Below are positions 23,675-35,622 of a stretch of 64,000 nt of DNA, one piece after another (position 1 is the stretch's first letter; each line of letters starts with the position of its first letter). The DNA is from Melastoma dodecandrum (Eukaryota; Streptophyta; Magnoliopsida; Myrtales; Melastomataceae). The position numbers and the translations under genes were made by a program. The stretch lies in assembly GCA_029817715.1 (NCBI GenBank), contig JARUPY010000605.1, forward strand, positions 2,728,001 through 2,792,000, given 5' to 3'. The notes under the pieces were generated by a model that saw only the letters and a program-made list of their open reading frames with translations, had not been told where the DNA came from and searched no databases.

Positions 23675-26511
23675 ATGAAGCGGCTTTCCATGGAAATGCA
23701 TGTAGGTGGATTAGTGTCGTAGGGGAAGAGTTTTGAATACGTTGGTGGTAGGGTGTGTAAGTATGGAAATATTGACTGTGATCTAATGGGTTATTTTACT
23801 CTGGTAGCATTTTGTCAAGATTCAGGTTACAGTCTGAGGACGATGTGGTATGCTCTTCCTGATGGTACCATGAAGGAGATATTTACTGATAAGGATGTAT
23901 TGGAGATGTGCGATACATATACTGATGGTTCAACAGTGAGTATCTAATGTGATGGAACCCTGATTGAGAAAGGATCAGAAAATGAAGCAGTGGACGATGA
24001 AAGTAGTTTTGATATTAGTCTTTCTTTTACGGATAGCGATGATGAAGCAGTGGATGATGAAGTGGATGTAGGTATCTCAGAGTCAGAACAGGAGAGGGTT
24101 GCTGGAGAGGATGATGAAGTAGATGTAGGTATTCAAGATGTGGATGTCCAGGAGAGGGTTGCTGGAGTTTATCCTGTAGTTGAAGAGGTTATCGGTGCCG
24201 TTAGGGTGGATGTAAGTAGTGTTGTTGAAACTGATGAAGTAGAAAAATCTGATTATGAAAAGTTAGACGAGGATGCTCTACCAGACGATGGCTCATTCAC
24301 AATAGCATTCAGGAGGAAGCACTTGAAGGCAGAATTATTTAACTATGATCCAGATTGTGATCATAAGCAGATAAAGTTTAAGCCTGGCATGTGTTTTGAG
24401 ACACCAAAGCAGATGCATGATGCTGTGCAGAGGTATGCCATCGCTAATGGAATAAACTTACGTTGGAAGCGTAGTTCCAAAGCGAAGCTTGAGGCTATAT
24501 GCGAATCTGGATGTCCTTGGAGGGTTTATGGATCATGGATGAAGAAGGATGGTTCATTTGCTATTAAAAATGTGTCTGACTTCATACATATGCATGCAAG
24601 CTGCAAAACAGGCAGGCCACTACCAAATGGTTAGCTGAACAGTTCGTGGCAGGTCATATAAGAAGAGATGGTGCCACGGCCAAGGAAATTCAAGAGGAGG
24701 TCATAAAGAAGTACACCATTGAGGTTGGTCTGATGAAGGTTTACAAGGCTTGCTGGATTGCAGATGGTTTTATGGTTGGGAATGTGGATGATCATTTCAG
24801 GAAGCTCAAACCATATCTAGCAGCTTTGAGGAACAAATATCCGGGTAGTTGCTTTGAGCTGTCTTGCGATTTAACATTATCCACAGGACTACACACAACT
24901 TTTAGAAGGCTGTTCATAGGTTTTGAGGCTTTGATTAAGGGGTTCCTTAGAGGGTGCAGACACTTTGTGGGATTTGACGGAACGTTCATAAAGAACAAGG
25001 TTGGTGGAATCTTACTAACAGCCGTAGGACGCGATGGGAATAATGGCATGTACCCCATTGCATGGGCAGTGGTGGAGGGAGAAAACCAGAACTCAGGGCA
25101 GTGGTTCCTTGAAATTCTTTTCAGAGAATTGAAAGTGGGACTTGGGCACAGTTGGACATTCATTAGCGACCAACAAAAGGTATGTTATACACTCTTATTT
25201 ATCTGTTGCCGTGACAGCCATTAGTGATGATTTCTTAATATGTTGTAGGGTCTGCTGAACGCCATTACCACTCTTGCACCTGAAGCCGAGTCCAGGAATT
25301 GTTCAAGACACATCTACCAAAATTGGAAAGTGAAGAATAGAGGCCTTTTCCTGAAGAGTTGTTTCTACAAAGCCGTGAGATGCACCAATGAAGTTGACTT
25401 TAATATTGCAATGAATGAATTGAAATATGGAAGAGATGGAGTCCCTGGATCCCTACAAGCCTAAGAAGATTTTCAGAAACAAAGTCCTCATCATTTCTGT
25501 AAGGCTTTCTTCAACTTTTCCAGCAAGTGTGGTACACATAGTAATAACATGTGCGAAACGTTCAATTCTTATATTGTTGCCGCTAGAAGATTACCTTTGA
25601 TTGACATGTTAGAGCGTATTAGACGTCTTCTAATGGTTAGACGAGTAGAAAAGAACAAAGCTGCTACTAGGAGAGTTGATGTAGTAACAGAAAATGTCAG
25701 GAAAGAAATAGAGGCCATGAAAGAAGGTGCAGCAAGATGGGTGGTAAAACCATCAATTACTGAAAAGTTTGAAGTATCAATGCCTTTGGCCGACTCAGAC
25801 AGGTTCTTAGTGGATCTAAAGGTTTGGAATTGTAGCTGTAGGAGTTGGGAATTACATGGCATTCCATGTACACATGCGTTGTCATGCATATTGTACATGA
25901 AGAGACGGGTAGAGGATTATGTTGATCCCTGTTTCAAAATGGACACATATTGACGAGCCTACATGCATGTTCTGGAGCCACTGGAAGGTAGCAAATTCTG
26001 GCCACAGGTAGAGGGCGATCCAATTAGGCCACATCCTTATAAGAAGTTGCCTGGAAGACCTAGGAAGCAAAAAAGAAAGAAAAGCAATGAAGAGGATCCA
26101 AAGACAAGCTCAGTACAGTTGAGTAGGAAGGGACTTGGCATGACTTGTAAGCTGTGTGGCAATTAGGGACACAATAGAAGAACCTGCAAGCGACAGCCAT
26201 CTTTTCAACAATCGTCACAGCCACTCAATACCCAGTCAACCCCATCTGAGCAGACCACAGAAGCTGCAGAAGAAGTACCATTCGGCTATCCATATTATGG
26301 TATGAAACTGCCCATCTTTGTTATATATTATAGCACATCTTCTAAAATTTTATTATATATTATAGGTTCTGGTCATCACTGGAGAGTGAAGTGCAAGTTG
26401 TGTGGCAAAAAGGGCCATAATAGGAGGACTTGCAGCAAGAGACAGGCGACTGCAGGCTCGAGTCAAGCACCACAAACTGAAGGGTCCATCCCTGAGATTG
26501 GACAGCCCTGA
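23675..26511 (+). pseudogene. MuDR-family transposase, disabled
   Basis: Reading frames across this interval give an N-terminal plant-MULE region (YVGGRVCKYGNIDCD), an acidic repeat region and a MuDR DNA-binding region (FETPKQMHDAVQRYAIANGI, CPWRVYGSW). The MULE catalytic core follows, with the first aspartate in FVGFDGTFIK and the second in FISDQQK. An intron at 25180-25248 splices QQK to GLLNAI. The SWIM zinc finger is CSCRSWELHGIPCTHAL, followed by a CCHC knuckle. Defects are a stop near 23720, a stop near 23945, a frameshift near 24610, a frameshift near 25430-25480, a TGA after 25950 and a TAG inside the first zinc knuckle (CKLCGN-stop-GHNRRTC, ~26164). A second intact knuckle, CKLCGKKGHNRRTC, lies near 26393-26434. 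The protein would have bound element ends and cut and pasted the element. Confidence 0.9.
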
Positions 26512-26749
26512 ATTGATGAGAATAGCCATCCAATATTTTGATATAAAGTCTGTATTGCCATGTATGGCTTCTGGAATTATGGCTTTTGGAATTATTGTCT
26601 GTAAGGTGTAATGGATAATCTTGTTTATGTCAGACATCCCATGGGTGGTCAAAACTTTTGTTATGTTAGAACGTATTTGTGTATGGAAAGTGGAACTTTC
26701 ATTTTAGATAACAATATAGTTCAATACATAACACAACATAACATAACAA

Positions 26750-27305
26750 CTACATCAGACATACATATACAACGACACTAATTAAAACTATTACAACCAA
26801 AGTCATCAGCTTGAAGCCTCTATCTATTTTTTTCATCATCACTTCATTTACACTTTGTTCCAGCTGATGGGTTGACTGCAATGTCTTATACTTGATCACC
26901 TCAGCTTGAAGATGCTTGATCAACTCTTCCATTTCACCTTCTCTCTTTTGCATCATCTGAATGTTATCTTCTAGCATCTTCTTATTCTCAACAAGGTACA
27001 ATATTACTTCTTTCTGTCGAGGGGGTACAACCTCGCCATACCAGCTAAAAAATCCACAATCATCATCCTAAAGCAAACAAAAATAGTAGCAACATAAATC
27101 AGGTACTGTCAACCATATCCAGGCACAAACAAGAACTACAAACAACCTTCCACATCCGACAACGAAAAAATCGTCTCCCTGGATTGCTTCTACTCCATGA
27201 GGTATACAATACGGCTCGCAGCCCATGTTTGCATCTCCTTTCACTAGTATCATAGTTGGAATTTGCCGATACCGCACATGTGTCAAAACTCTCGCTAACA
27301 CTCAT
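26750..27305 (-). CDS. MULE accessory protein: GRF zinc finger, coiled coil, C-terminal membrane helix
   Basis: Two exons on the minus strand (27305-27147, then 27067-26750) join in frame and give about 158 residues. The start MSVSESFDTC leads to a GRF-type zinc finger: CKHGLRAVLYTSWSRSNPGR, then RFFRC; the exon join supplies DDDCGFFSWYGE. Next come charged heptad-like stretches (KKMLEDNIQMMQKREGEMEE) suggesting a coiled coil, and a final hydrophobic helix (LMTLVVIVLISVVVYVCLM) with no tail. GRF fingers bind single-stranded nucleic acid in other proteins. The function in the transposon is unknown. The ORF lies inside the inverted repeats, points towards the transposase and has no stop, unlike the transposase. 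The start and the 79-base intron are my inference from splice sites. Confidence 0.78.
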
Positions 27306-27741
27306 CATAACCAACCTGTGCATTTAACAAGAAACGTGAATCGTAATGACAAACCTAACGTAAACAAAATCAACACAATGCAAACCCAACCTACGAAAGG
27401 AGGAACAAGCCCTCTACCCCAGCACAGAATAAACCCAACACAAACCTTTAGAAAACCCAACCCACAACCCTAACATAATCAACAAGGAATCAAACGATAG
27501 GCTATTCAATCAAGGAATCGAGGAACGACAAAGAAAAACCTAGGAAATTAACAAGAAACTCTAACCTGCGAAAGGAGGCACAATCCCTCCGTCCCAGAAT
27601 ACCTTCAACTTAAACTCAAACCCTAATCCCCTTTTCTGATTTTTTTTCATTTATTATTGTCCACGATGTATAGAATCGCCAACATACAGACACGTCAGAC
27701 CCACGTAGGAACAGAACAAGGGACGTTAAAGACACGTCACA

Positions 27742-27868
27742 ACACCGTAAAGTCCGTTACGGATTAGGCTAAATCGAAAAATAAAATTGAAATAAGGCCA
27801 AATCGAAAAATTTTTAAGACAAAACGTTAAGTTGGACTATAGTTAAGGCTAAATATCGATAATTTACC
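27742..27868 (-). repeat. Right terminal inverted repeat of the MULE
   Basis: This 127 bp arm mirrors 23213-23346. Its outermost bases (GGTAAATTATCG on the minus strand) differ slightly from the left end (TACAAATTATCG). Confidence 0.9.
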
Positions 27869-28158
27869 TTAATAAAATGCATGTATTATTATGAAATAAT
27901 GGGTTAAAAATGGAAATAACAGTTAGTCTAAATTTTGTTAGATATTGATGTTTTAATATACAAACAACGTTTTTTTTTTAAAAAAAAAATGTAAAGCACG
28001 TGATTAGTACATGCTTTTATGAACACCATCGTCCCTTTGCCCCCGCCAAAACCAGAGCAACCAACCCAACGAAAAACCCTCGCCCGACAACCTGCGACCG
28101 CCGGCAACCGCTGTTTTCTTAGGAGGTTTTCCGGGCGGAGAGGTAGAGGTTGGGGGAT

Positions 28159-31100
28159 ATGAGGACGAGAAGCGATTCCAAAAAACGGAAGATCGCAGGC
28201 GAGTTTTCCATCGCTCGGCTTTGTCCAGGATGATGACTACAGTAGAGGGCTTGGGGTTGCTGAAAGATGTTTGCTTTTTATTGTTATCGTTTTCCTCGGG
28301 CCGATTAGGGAAATGCCCAGAAGGGATTTGGCTTGTGAGGCCGAACCTGGGACCGGTTTTTGTGTCGATGAATGAATCGGTCATTTTGTTGGCTTTTCGT
28401 TGGAAGGGTTCGCTGGTTTAGGGGCTAGATTGGAATACTGACCTTGCAATTTGATTACAGAAGGACTTGCACTTGCATCGCAGAGTTCGGTCGACAACCT
28501 CCTGAAGAAGGGTCGGCGTGGCTCCTCGAAGAAGGATCAGATTGATGACCCTGATGGGCAGCATGGGTCGTCTAGCGGCACGGTGAGCCCTATTTTTGTG
28601 CTTGATGGGGGATTGAAAATGGCTGCGGATGTAGTGGACGGGTTTGTCTTTTATGTCGATGAGCGAGAATCCTGTGGAGTTCATGAATTTATGCAAATTG
28701 TGATGTGTGATGTTTCTTTGTGTTATCTTTTTTATGTTTGACAGACATGGCTTGAGGTGGATCAGGATCATAGTGGGGATAGATTGGAAAACGAGTTGGA
28801 GGCTGAAGTGAGCCATGCTGCTGATGAAGACCAAAGGGAAGAAGTCGATGGGATTGGTTACAATTATCCTGTGGCTGGGGAAGAAATGGATGATTCTGAC
28901 TGGGAAAATGGTGATGTAGAAGGAGTTGACACAGATAAAGATGTGGCTTCCATAACTGTTGAATTCACGCAGTCGCCTGGTTTAGCATTGAAAAAGCCTG
29001 TTCGTCGCGCCACTGCTGAGGAAAAGGTCATTAATTTCATGGACACACTTTCCCCTTATGTCTTTTTCAGAAACTGACGAGGATGCCCCTTTGCCTGAAT
29101 AGGAGTTAGCCGAGCTGACTCATAAGGTCCACTTACTTTGCTTACTAGCTCGAGGTCGGCTGATTGATAAAGCATGTAACGATTCTCTGATTCAGGTGAT
29201 TCTCTTGTAAATATTCCAGAGCCTCTAATTTCCTTGTTTTTTAGGTTATGTTTGTTTGTCCCTCAATTAATCTGAATGCATTATTGGCGTAGGCCTCTCT
29301 ACTTTCTGTCATGCCAAGCCAGTTTCTCAAGATTTCTGAGATGCAAAGACTTGATGCAAAGACTTTGTCTCCTCTTGTTAGCTGGGTATGATTCCTTCTA
29401 GAGTATTTCTTTTAAGTCGAGAATGTTTCCGTGCTGTGGGACCACACTTGTTTTGCTTCTAATTGATCATTAGGTGCATCTTTAGTTCCACGGTCACTTC
29501 AAAGTCACAGAGTCAACAAGTGCCGCGAAGTCTTCAGATTCTGCACTGACCCATGCTCTTGCAACTCAAGAAGGCTCTCCAGAAGAGGTAGGCATTTGTC
29601 TTTGCTCTCATGTGATGTGTATGTCATGTAAATGGCCACAACCTACTATCTCATTTGGAAGTCATCTCTGAAGTAGATTCTTGGAGAAATTTCTAGATTT
29701 GTTTGAAGGGGGACGTCCAAATTGAAAGGTCCAAAAAGAGAATATTGAGCAAAATAATATTTCCTTTTCTTTATTCCATTTCTTTATACTAAAGGAGACT
29801 GTTGGATTAAAATCTCTTAAAAGATTTCGGTCATATTGATAGGATCCTCTCTCTGTCAAGGTTGATTACGGGCAATAGTGTGGTGTATATAGGTGATCCA
29901 TTGTACTCAGCTACTTGAAACTAGTTCGTTAGATGATTTTCATTATGATGATGGCGTGAGTTGTTTTAAGGTTTCTTTAATTGCCTCAGAAAATAATTAA
30001 TGCTTTGTTATCTTCGTTTCCTTGACAGATTGCTGCATTGTCTGTTGCACTTTTCAGGGCTCTGAAACTTACCACACGGTTAGAGTTTTTTATAAGCCAT
30101 GTCACACTTGTTAACTCGTGTGGCCTACTTAGGCATGTGGACGAGTTAGTCTGGTTATCTGTGTGATTTCCCATTGAGCTAGTTAATTACATCTCTTTCC
30201 TGATAAGGGCAGTATATAATTAATATTCTTTAAGACTAGTTGGTAGCAGTATATAATTAATATTCTTTAAGACTAATTGGTACCGATTTTAGTTTGATTC
30301 AACTCCTCAGGTTTGTTTCTGTCTTGGATGTCGTCTCCTTAAAACCAGACTTTGGGAAGTCTAATTTCTATTCTCAAGAGAGGTGTGATGAAGACAAGGA
30401 GATATTTAAGTCTCCAACAACAATGGTGACTAAGCGAAATAAGAAATCTCTCGATTCAGTCCAGTGCAAGGAAGAAAAGAATGATGTCGCTAGTCCTCCT
30501 GATGCTTCTGGTGAGCGCAGGAGGCCTCAAAAGCTTTTGTATTAGTTCTCTAGTTGATACTGCAGAGAAATAATTTTGGGTTTTCCAGGCAGCAAGGCAT
30601 CTCATAAAGCCAACAGACTATTATCCGGAGAGAGTACTCAGGAATTGAAAAGGAAAGGGGATATTGAGTTTGCTATGCAAATGGAAATGGCTGTTACGGC
30701 AACAGCTTTTGATGCTCGGCAAACTAGTTTAAACTCAAGTGAAGAGATCCAATCAAGTTCCTCAACAAAAAGAATTAGAAATTGTCTTGGTGAAACATCT
30801 AGTTCTTCCCAGAATGTCTCCACAGCAATTGGAGCAAGAAAAGTAGGGTGTCCCATGTTCTGGGCAGAAGTGTTCTGCTCTCAGGAGAACCTAACAGGAA
30901 GGTGGGTGCATGTTGATGCAGTCAATGCAGTAGTAGATGGGGAAGATAAAGTCGAAGCTGCAGCTGCTGCATGCAGGAAGTTCCTAAGATATGTCGTTGC
31001 TTTTGCTGGGAATGGAGCAAAAGATGTTACCCGCAGGTTCTCATCATTCTTTCTTAGGACTATGAATCGATATATTGCAATAATGCTGGGTATGCTTATT

Positions 31101-33015
31101 TTATGCATAACAACCATTTCTTCAGTTGCTTAAATATTGGGAAATAACTTATCAAAAAAAAAATATTGGGAAATATTTATAGGTTAGCTATTTCATGATA
31201 GATATTGTAGAAGATGGTACAGGATAGCTCAACAGCGCATCAACTCAACCTGGTGGGATACAGTCTTGGCACCTCTTAGAAAACTAGAGCTGAGAGCAAC
31301 TGCAGGTACATTAGTTCAAGTTCCTGTTTCAAGTTTGTTCATGAGAGTGATTCTGATTTGCCGATCTTGTAGATCTCCTCAGCTCATCAAATGAGTCATC
31401 CTTATCGGATGGGCAACAAGGGATGGATGTTCATCCCGAATGTTTGGCGATAAATGATTTTCTTGCTACAAGGAGCTCTATTGAGGATATGGAGTTAGAG
31501 ACCAGGGCATTAACTGAGCCTCTTCCAACTAATCAGCAGGTATCATGAATTTACTACATCATTGGCTGGTCAATTCTTCGTTACACTTCCTTTCCATGAG
31601 TTTGGGCCTCTTATTGAAGTTTTCTTTTTTCTTATAGGCATACAGGAGGCATCCACTGTATGTTCTTGAAAAGTGGCTACAAAAGAATCAGATACTTCAC
31701 CCCAAGGGTCCTATATTGGGTTTCTGTTCCGGTCACCCTGTATATCCTCGAAGTTGCGTGAAGGACCTCAAATCCAAAGAAAAATGGCTGCGTGATGGGT
31801 TACAGGTGAAGGCTAATGAGCGACCTGCAAAGGTCAGTTTCCTGAAGCCTTCATATTTGCATCAGTTTTCATTGAAATATTTTCTTCACGTATCTCTCTC
31901 CAATGTAGGTATCGAAACAACTAAGAAAGAATAAGAATTCACAGAATCTGGAAGATGATAATCTTAGAGCAGCTGATCCTGAAGAAGTCATTGAGCTTTA
32001 TGGAAGATGGCAGATGGAAGAGTTGCAACTGCCTCATGCCGTAGATGGTGTCGTGCCGAAGGTAGGCTATCATTAAAGGGAAAATATAAATGATAATGCA
32101 TATAGCTGGAAATAGTTTAACATTTGATACTTTATTTCTGTGTCGTGATTTTGACACATCAATTCTGTTTCTCATATATATACTTAGTAATTTAGAGGAG
32201 ACACGGAGATACATTATTATGGCACATGAACTTAATTCAGTATTGACAGAAGCTTTTCTCATCGTATGATATGTGTAACCTGAGCTGACATTATTTTGAT
32301 TTGGTTGGAGAATGAGAGAGGAAATGTGGAAGTCTGGTCCGAGAAGTGCATTCCCCATGGAACTGTGCACCTGAGGTTGCCAAGAGCACACACCCTCGCG
32401 AAGAGGCTGGAAATTGATTATGCACCTGCAATGGTCGGCTTTGATTTTCGAAATGGCCGCGCAATGCCAGTATTTGATGGAATCGTGGTCTGTTCTGAGT
32501 TCAAGGAGATAATACTGGACGTAAGTACACTATGCTGAGCTTCCTTGGACGATCACCTTAGAGTTTACTTTCTCATCTGACTTGCCTTGAATCTTTTGAA
32601 CTATCTGTCGTGATAGGCGTATGCAGAAGACGAAGAGAGAAGAAATGCTGAAGAAAGGAAAAGGAAGCAAGCTGAAGCTCTTGCTAGGTGGTGTAGGCTC
32701 GTTTCCTCTGTCTTGACCCGGGAAAGGCTGAGGAACTGCTATGGAGAAGACTCGCACTCAAAGGATTCACCTTACAGTAAAAGGCCTAAGAATCAGTCAA
32801 ACGCCTCTAGCAGTCCCCCGGACAACAAAAATAAGTTGGTTCTCCCTGGGCAGCAAGTCTCTGAGAGTTCCAGGATGATCCGTTTGTCACTGACCCGATC
32901 AGAAGAGGATCACGAGCATGTATTCCTTGAAGAAAACGAAACCTTTGACGAGGAAAGCACGACAAAGACTAAACGATGCTTGTGTGGTTTTACAGTTCAG
33001 GTTGAGGAACTATAG
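28159..33015 (+). CDS. RAD4: DNA repair protein RAD4/XPC homolog
   Basis: RAD4/XPC recognises distorted DNA in global-genome nucleotide excision repair. I trace 15 exons: 28159-28198, 28461-28582, 28745-29026, 29103-29195, 29293-29385, 29486-29587, 30029-30078, 30311-30510, 30589-31036, 31202-31305, 31373-31539, 31638-31832, 31909-32061, 32311-32520, 32617-33015. All frames join, giving about 885 residues, close to the family length. The transglutaminase-like fold covers ELAELTHKVHLLCLLARGR to GCPMFWAEVF, RWVHVDAVNA and YCRRWYRIAQQRI. BHD1 is AYRRHPLYVLEKWLQKNQI to YPRSCVKDLKSKEKWLRDG. BHD2 has NERGNVEVWSEKCIPHGTVH. BHD3 has RLEIDYAPAMVGFDFRNGRA and PVFDGIVV. The C-terminus is lysine-rich then acidic. 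Exon 1 is the weak point: the only in-frame donor I find is a GC donor at 28199. Confidence 0.92.
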
Positions 33016-33640
33016 GATATGCCGCCTGTTTTCGTCCAGGTTATCTTTTGGGAATGTAGCCATCATTGCAGCAGTTTATAGTACTACCTCATTGACCTGC
33101 ATCTATGCCTTGGAGGGCGTTTCTTGTAGTTATAAAAAAGACCTTTAGCCAAGGGATTAAGGCTCGCAAAGTAAATGTTGTGCTTTTGAACAGGCAGTCA
33201 GGGTGATGCGGAGGCAAACAGGCAACCTTTGCTTTTGAACAATGAAGCGTCCGCGTTTTGCCCATATTACAAGTTCCAACCAAAAGAAGAAAAATTGAAC
33301 TGTTTATTGTTTATGGCCAAAGGTCAAACGAACAAAATCAAAGGTAAAAAACACACGAATCCCCCAAACCAGAATTCTGTAGAAGGCAAGCCGACAAAAC
33401 TTTGGCGGCTGCTCCTGCTGTTGTCTTTAAGTCTATGGTTTTCGACATCAAGATGGTAAAAACTCTTTAGACTCTCAACTTAGCCCCTTGCTTTTTTCTT
33501 GTTTTCGAAGGGCTATGTTGTCGAAAAAGCCGATCTATTGCCTCAGGTAGAAACATAAAATTAAGACTACCTTTTCATTGCAAACAGTGGTCATCAGTTG
33601 GAGATGCTGTCTTCTTCTGTTTCATACACTAGTCACAGAG
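33016..33640. other. Tail-to-tail spacer between RAD4 and the TMEM214-like gene
   Basis: This is non-coding and holds the 3' untranslated regions of two convergent genes. No separate gene is supported. Confidence 0.6.
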
Positions 33641-35571
33641 TTAGGAGGTCCCGGCAAAGTTGAGGATTGCGGAGAGCTTCTCCGAGTCCAGATACTCAGT
33701 GTTCTGGGACAAGATGGCAGCGATAAGAGCCAATAGGGATATAATTGTCAGGAACTTGATGCATCTGTTTCCTCCCGAGGCTCGCCCCAAAATCGCTTTA
33801 CAGTATTTGTCAGACTCCACAAGTAAGGAATGGTGAGATTCATCTGCCTTGGCCAGGGGGCTCTCGTTCTGTCCAAATCATGTATAGAAAGTAAACATTT
33901 AAAAAGGGACCCATCCGCCAGGACAAGTATGTAACAATAATTTCAATCAACAGGGTGTACACAAACATGAATCGCCAATGACAGATGCACTGCCATGTGA
34001 ACCGTGAATTGTCAGGTCAATACGAGGCAAACAGAACATGCAAATTATCTTACATATGCGTTGCAACTGATGTTGACACACATCTGTTAAAAGTGATATC
34101 TCAAACCCTTGAGTGAAAGCTCTCATGTAGAAAAATAGTTTCAACAATGTGATTTCCAGGAAAACATAAGTTAGTAAATGAGATGTCTTGTTTTCCATGC
34201 GTCAAAGTATAAGCTTTAATTTTTGGTAGCAACCCTGGTGAGAAAGAGTCTCAGGAATGCAATAATCAGTCCGGTATAAAATATTCTTGAGCAATCATTA
34301 CATTTCAGCTATAGGTTGGGAAAGACTATACCTTCAGCTTGAAAAGCTTTATGGTTTCCTTTAAAGGCTCCAAACTGCTCTTATCCAAGTTCAAGTTCGA
34401 ATTGGACATCTTTCTGAGAATGAGAATACTAGCTTGGAGATTGTCCAAATATAATTTATCCTGTTTTCGGAAAAAAAAGGAAGCTTGGACATAATAACCA
34501 TCCATGAAGGACGTAAAATGTGACAAAAAAGAGAGAAATAGTATGGCCGCAATATAAACGAGATGCGTACCCAGTGCTTGTAACATTCATGGTTTTGAGA
34601 CAAACACCAAACGAAAATGTCACTCCCTTCACCAGAAAGTTTAGGAGAGCCTGAAACACACACATAATCAGTCTAATTACAATGAAATCATAGGTACTAT
34701 AATGTAATAGTAATATGACTGTCCACCATTCTTGTAGAAATGTATACAATTTATTGTTTTACCTTCTCCTGCAGCTTTAATGGCAAAGCTCGAAAGCTGC
34801 AACGCCAACTGCTTCATTGCTTTGCTTCCAGAAGAGCCTGCCAGGCCAACCTCTCTCAATGTTGGATAAATTGCCTCCAATCGCTCAGTTTCCTAAGGAC
34901 ATCAAAAACAAAAATGTAGAGTGCCATATGCTTGGACAGTAAGCACAATGGTCAACAGTAATGCCACAATTCAGCACAGCTAACCCAATTCACCTTAATT
35001 CGAGTAGCTGGAAACGTGATCCTCATCAGAAGATCAAGTGCCGATGGAGGCACCAAGCGCTCTCCCTTCCTAACCGCACCATTCACCAAGATAGCCAGAG
35101 ATTTAGGGATGGAAAGGATCCTAAAGCAAGGTTGATAGTCTCAGGGATCAGATAAAATGGAGACCAAGAGCGCAAATGACAGGAAAGGGACTGAAGACTG
35201 AAGAAGGGATGTATAACCTCTCCACCAGCTGCAATATCAAGTCCCGGGACTGTGGGTTATATCCCGACTTACTGCTCAGCACTGGCAAGAGAAAATGAAC
35301 CCACAAGTAAAGTCCCACGGACAAGTCTCCTTCCGATGCCTGTGAAATGGCACTTCAAGCTTTTGATGCCAATAAATTCATTAAACTTCAATGCCGACAA
35401 CAGAGCATTGCTGACAGTCACCTGAGAAATTGCCCAGACGATCACAGGAAGCTTATCTTGTCCCAAGTATTTTGGACTGCCCTTCACCACAGGCAATAAA
35501 CTAACTAAAGCATCTGGCTTTCGCCGCAGGACCATGGCCAAAACAAGAAATATGGCAACCTGAGGCATTTT

Positions 35572-35622
<51 letters not shown>

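Larger units (their letters stand above)
23213..27868 (+). mobile_element. Mutator-like DNA transposon (MULE) with long inverted ends
   Basis: The element is about 4.66 kb, flanked by the 9-bp direct repeat TTAATAAAA (23204-23212 and 27869-27877), the target-duplication length typical of Mutator elements. Its ends are inverted repeats of ~130 bp. Both share AAATTATCGATATTTAGCC close to the terminus and TTTTTCGATTTAGCCTAATC and CGTAACGGAC further in. Inside are a MuDR-type transposase on the + strand and a GRF zinc-finger ORF on the - strand, convergent with each other. The transposase has stops and frameshifts, so this copy is not autonomous, although the element boundaries are intact. Confidence 0.93.

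Noticed and set aside
29070..29102. Apparent nonsense mutation in RAD4
   Set aside because: Moving the acceptor to GAATAG/GAG removes the stop and restores frame and family similarity; the gene is taken as intact.
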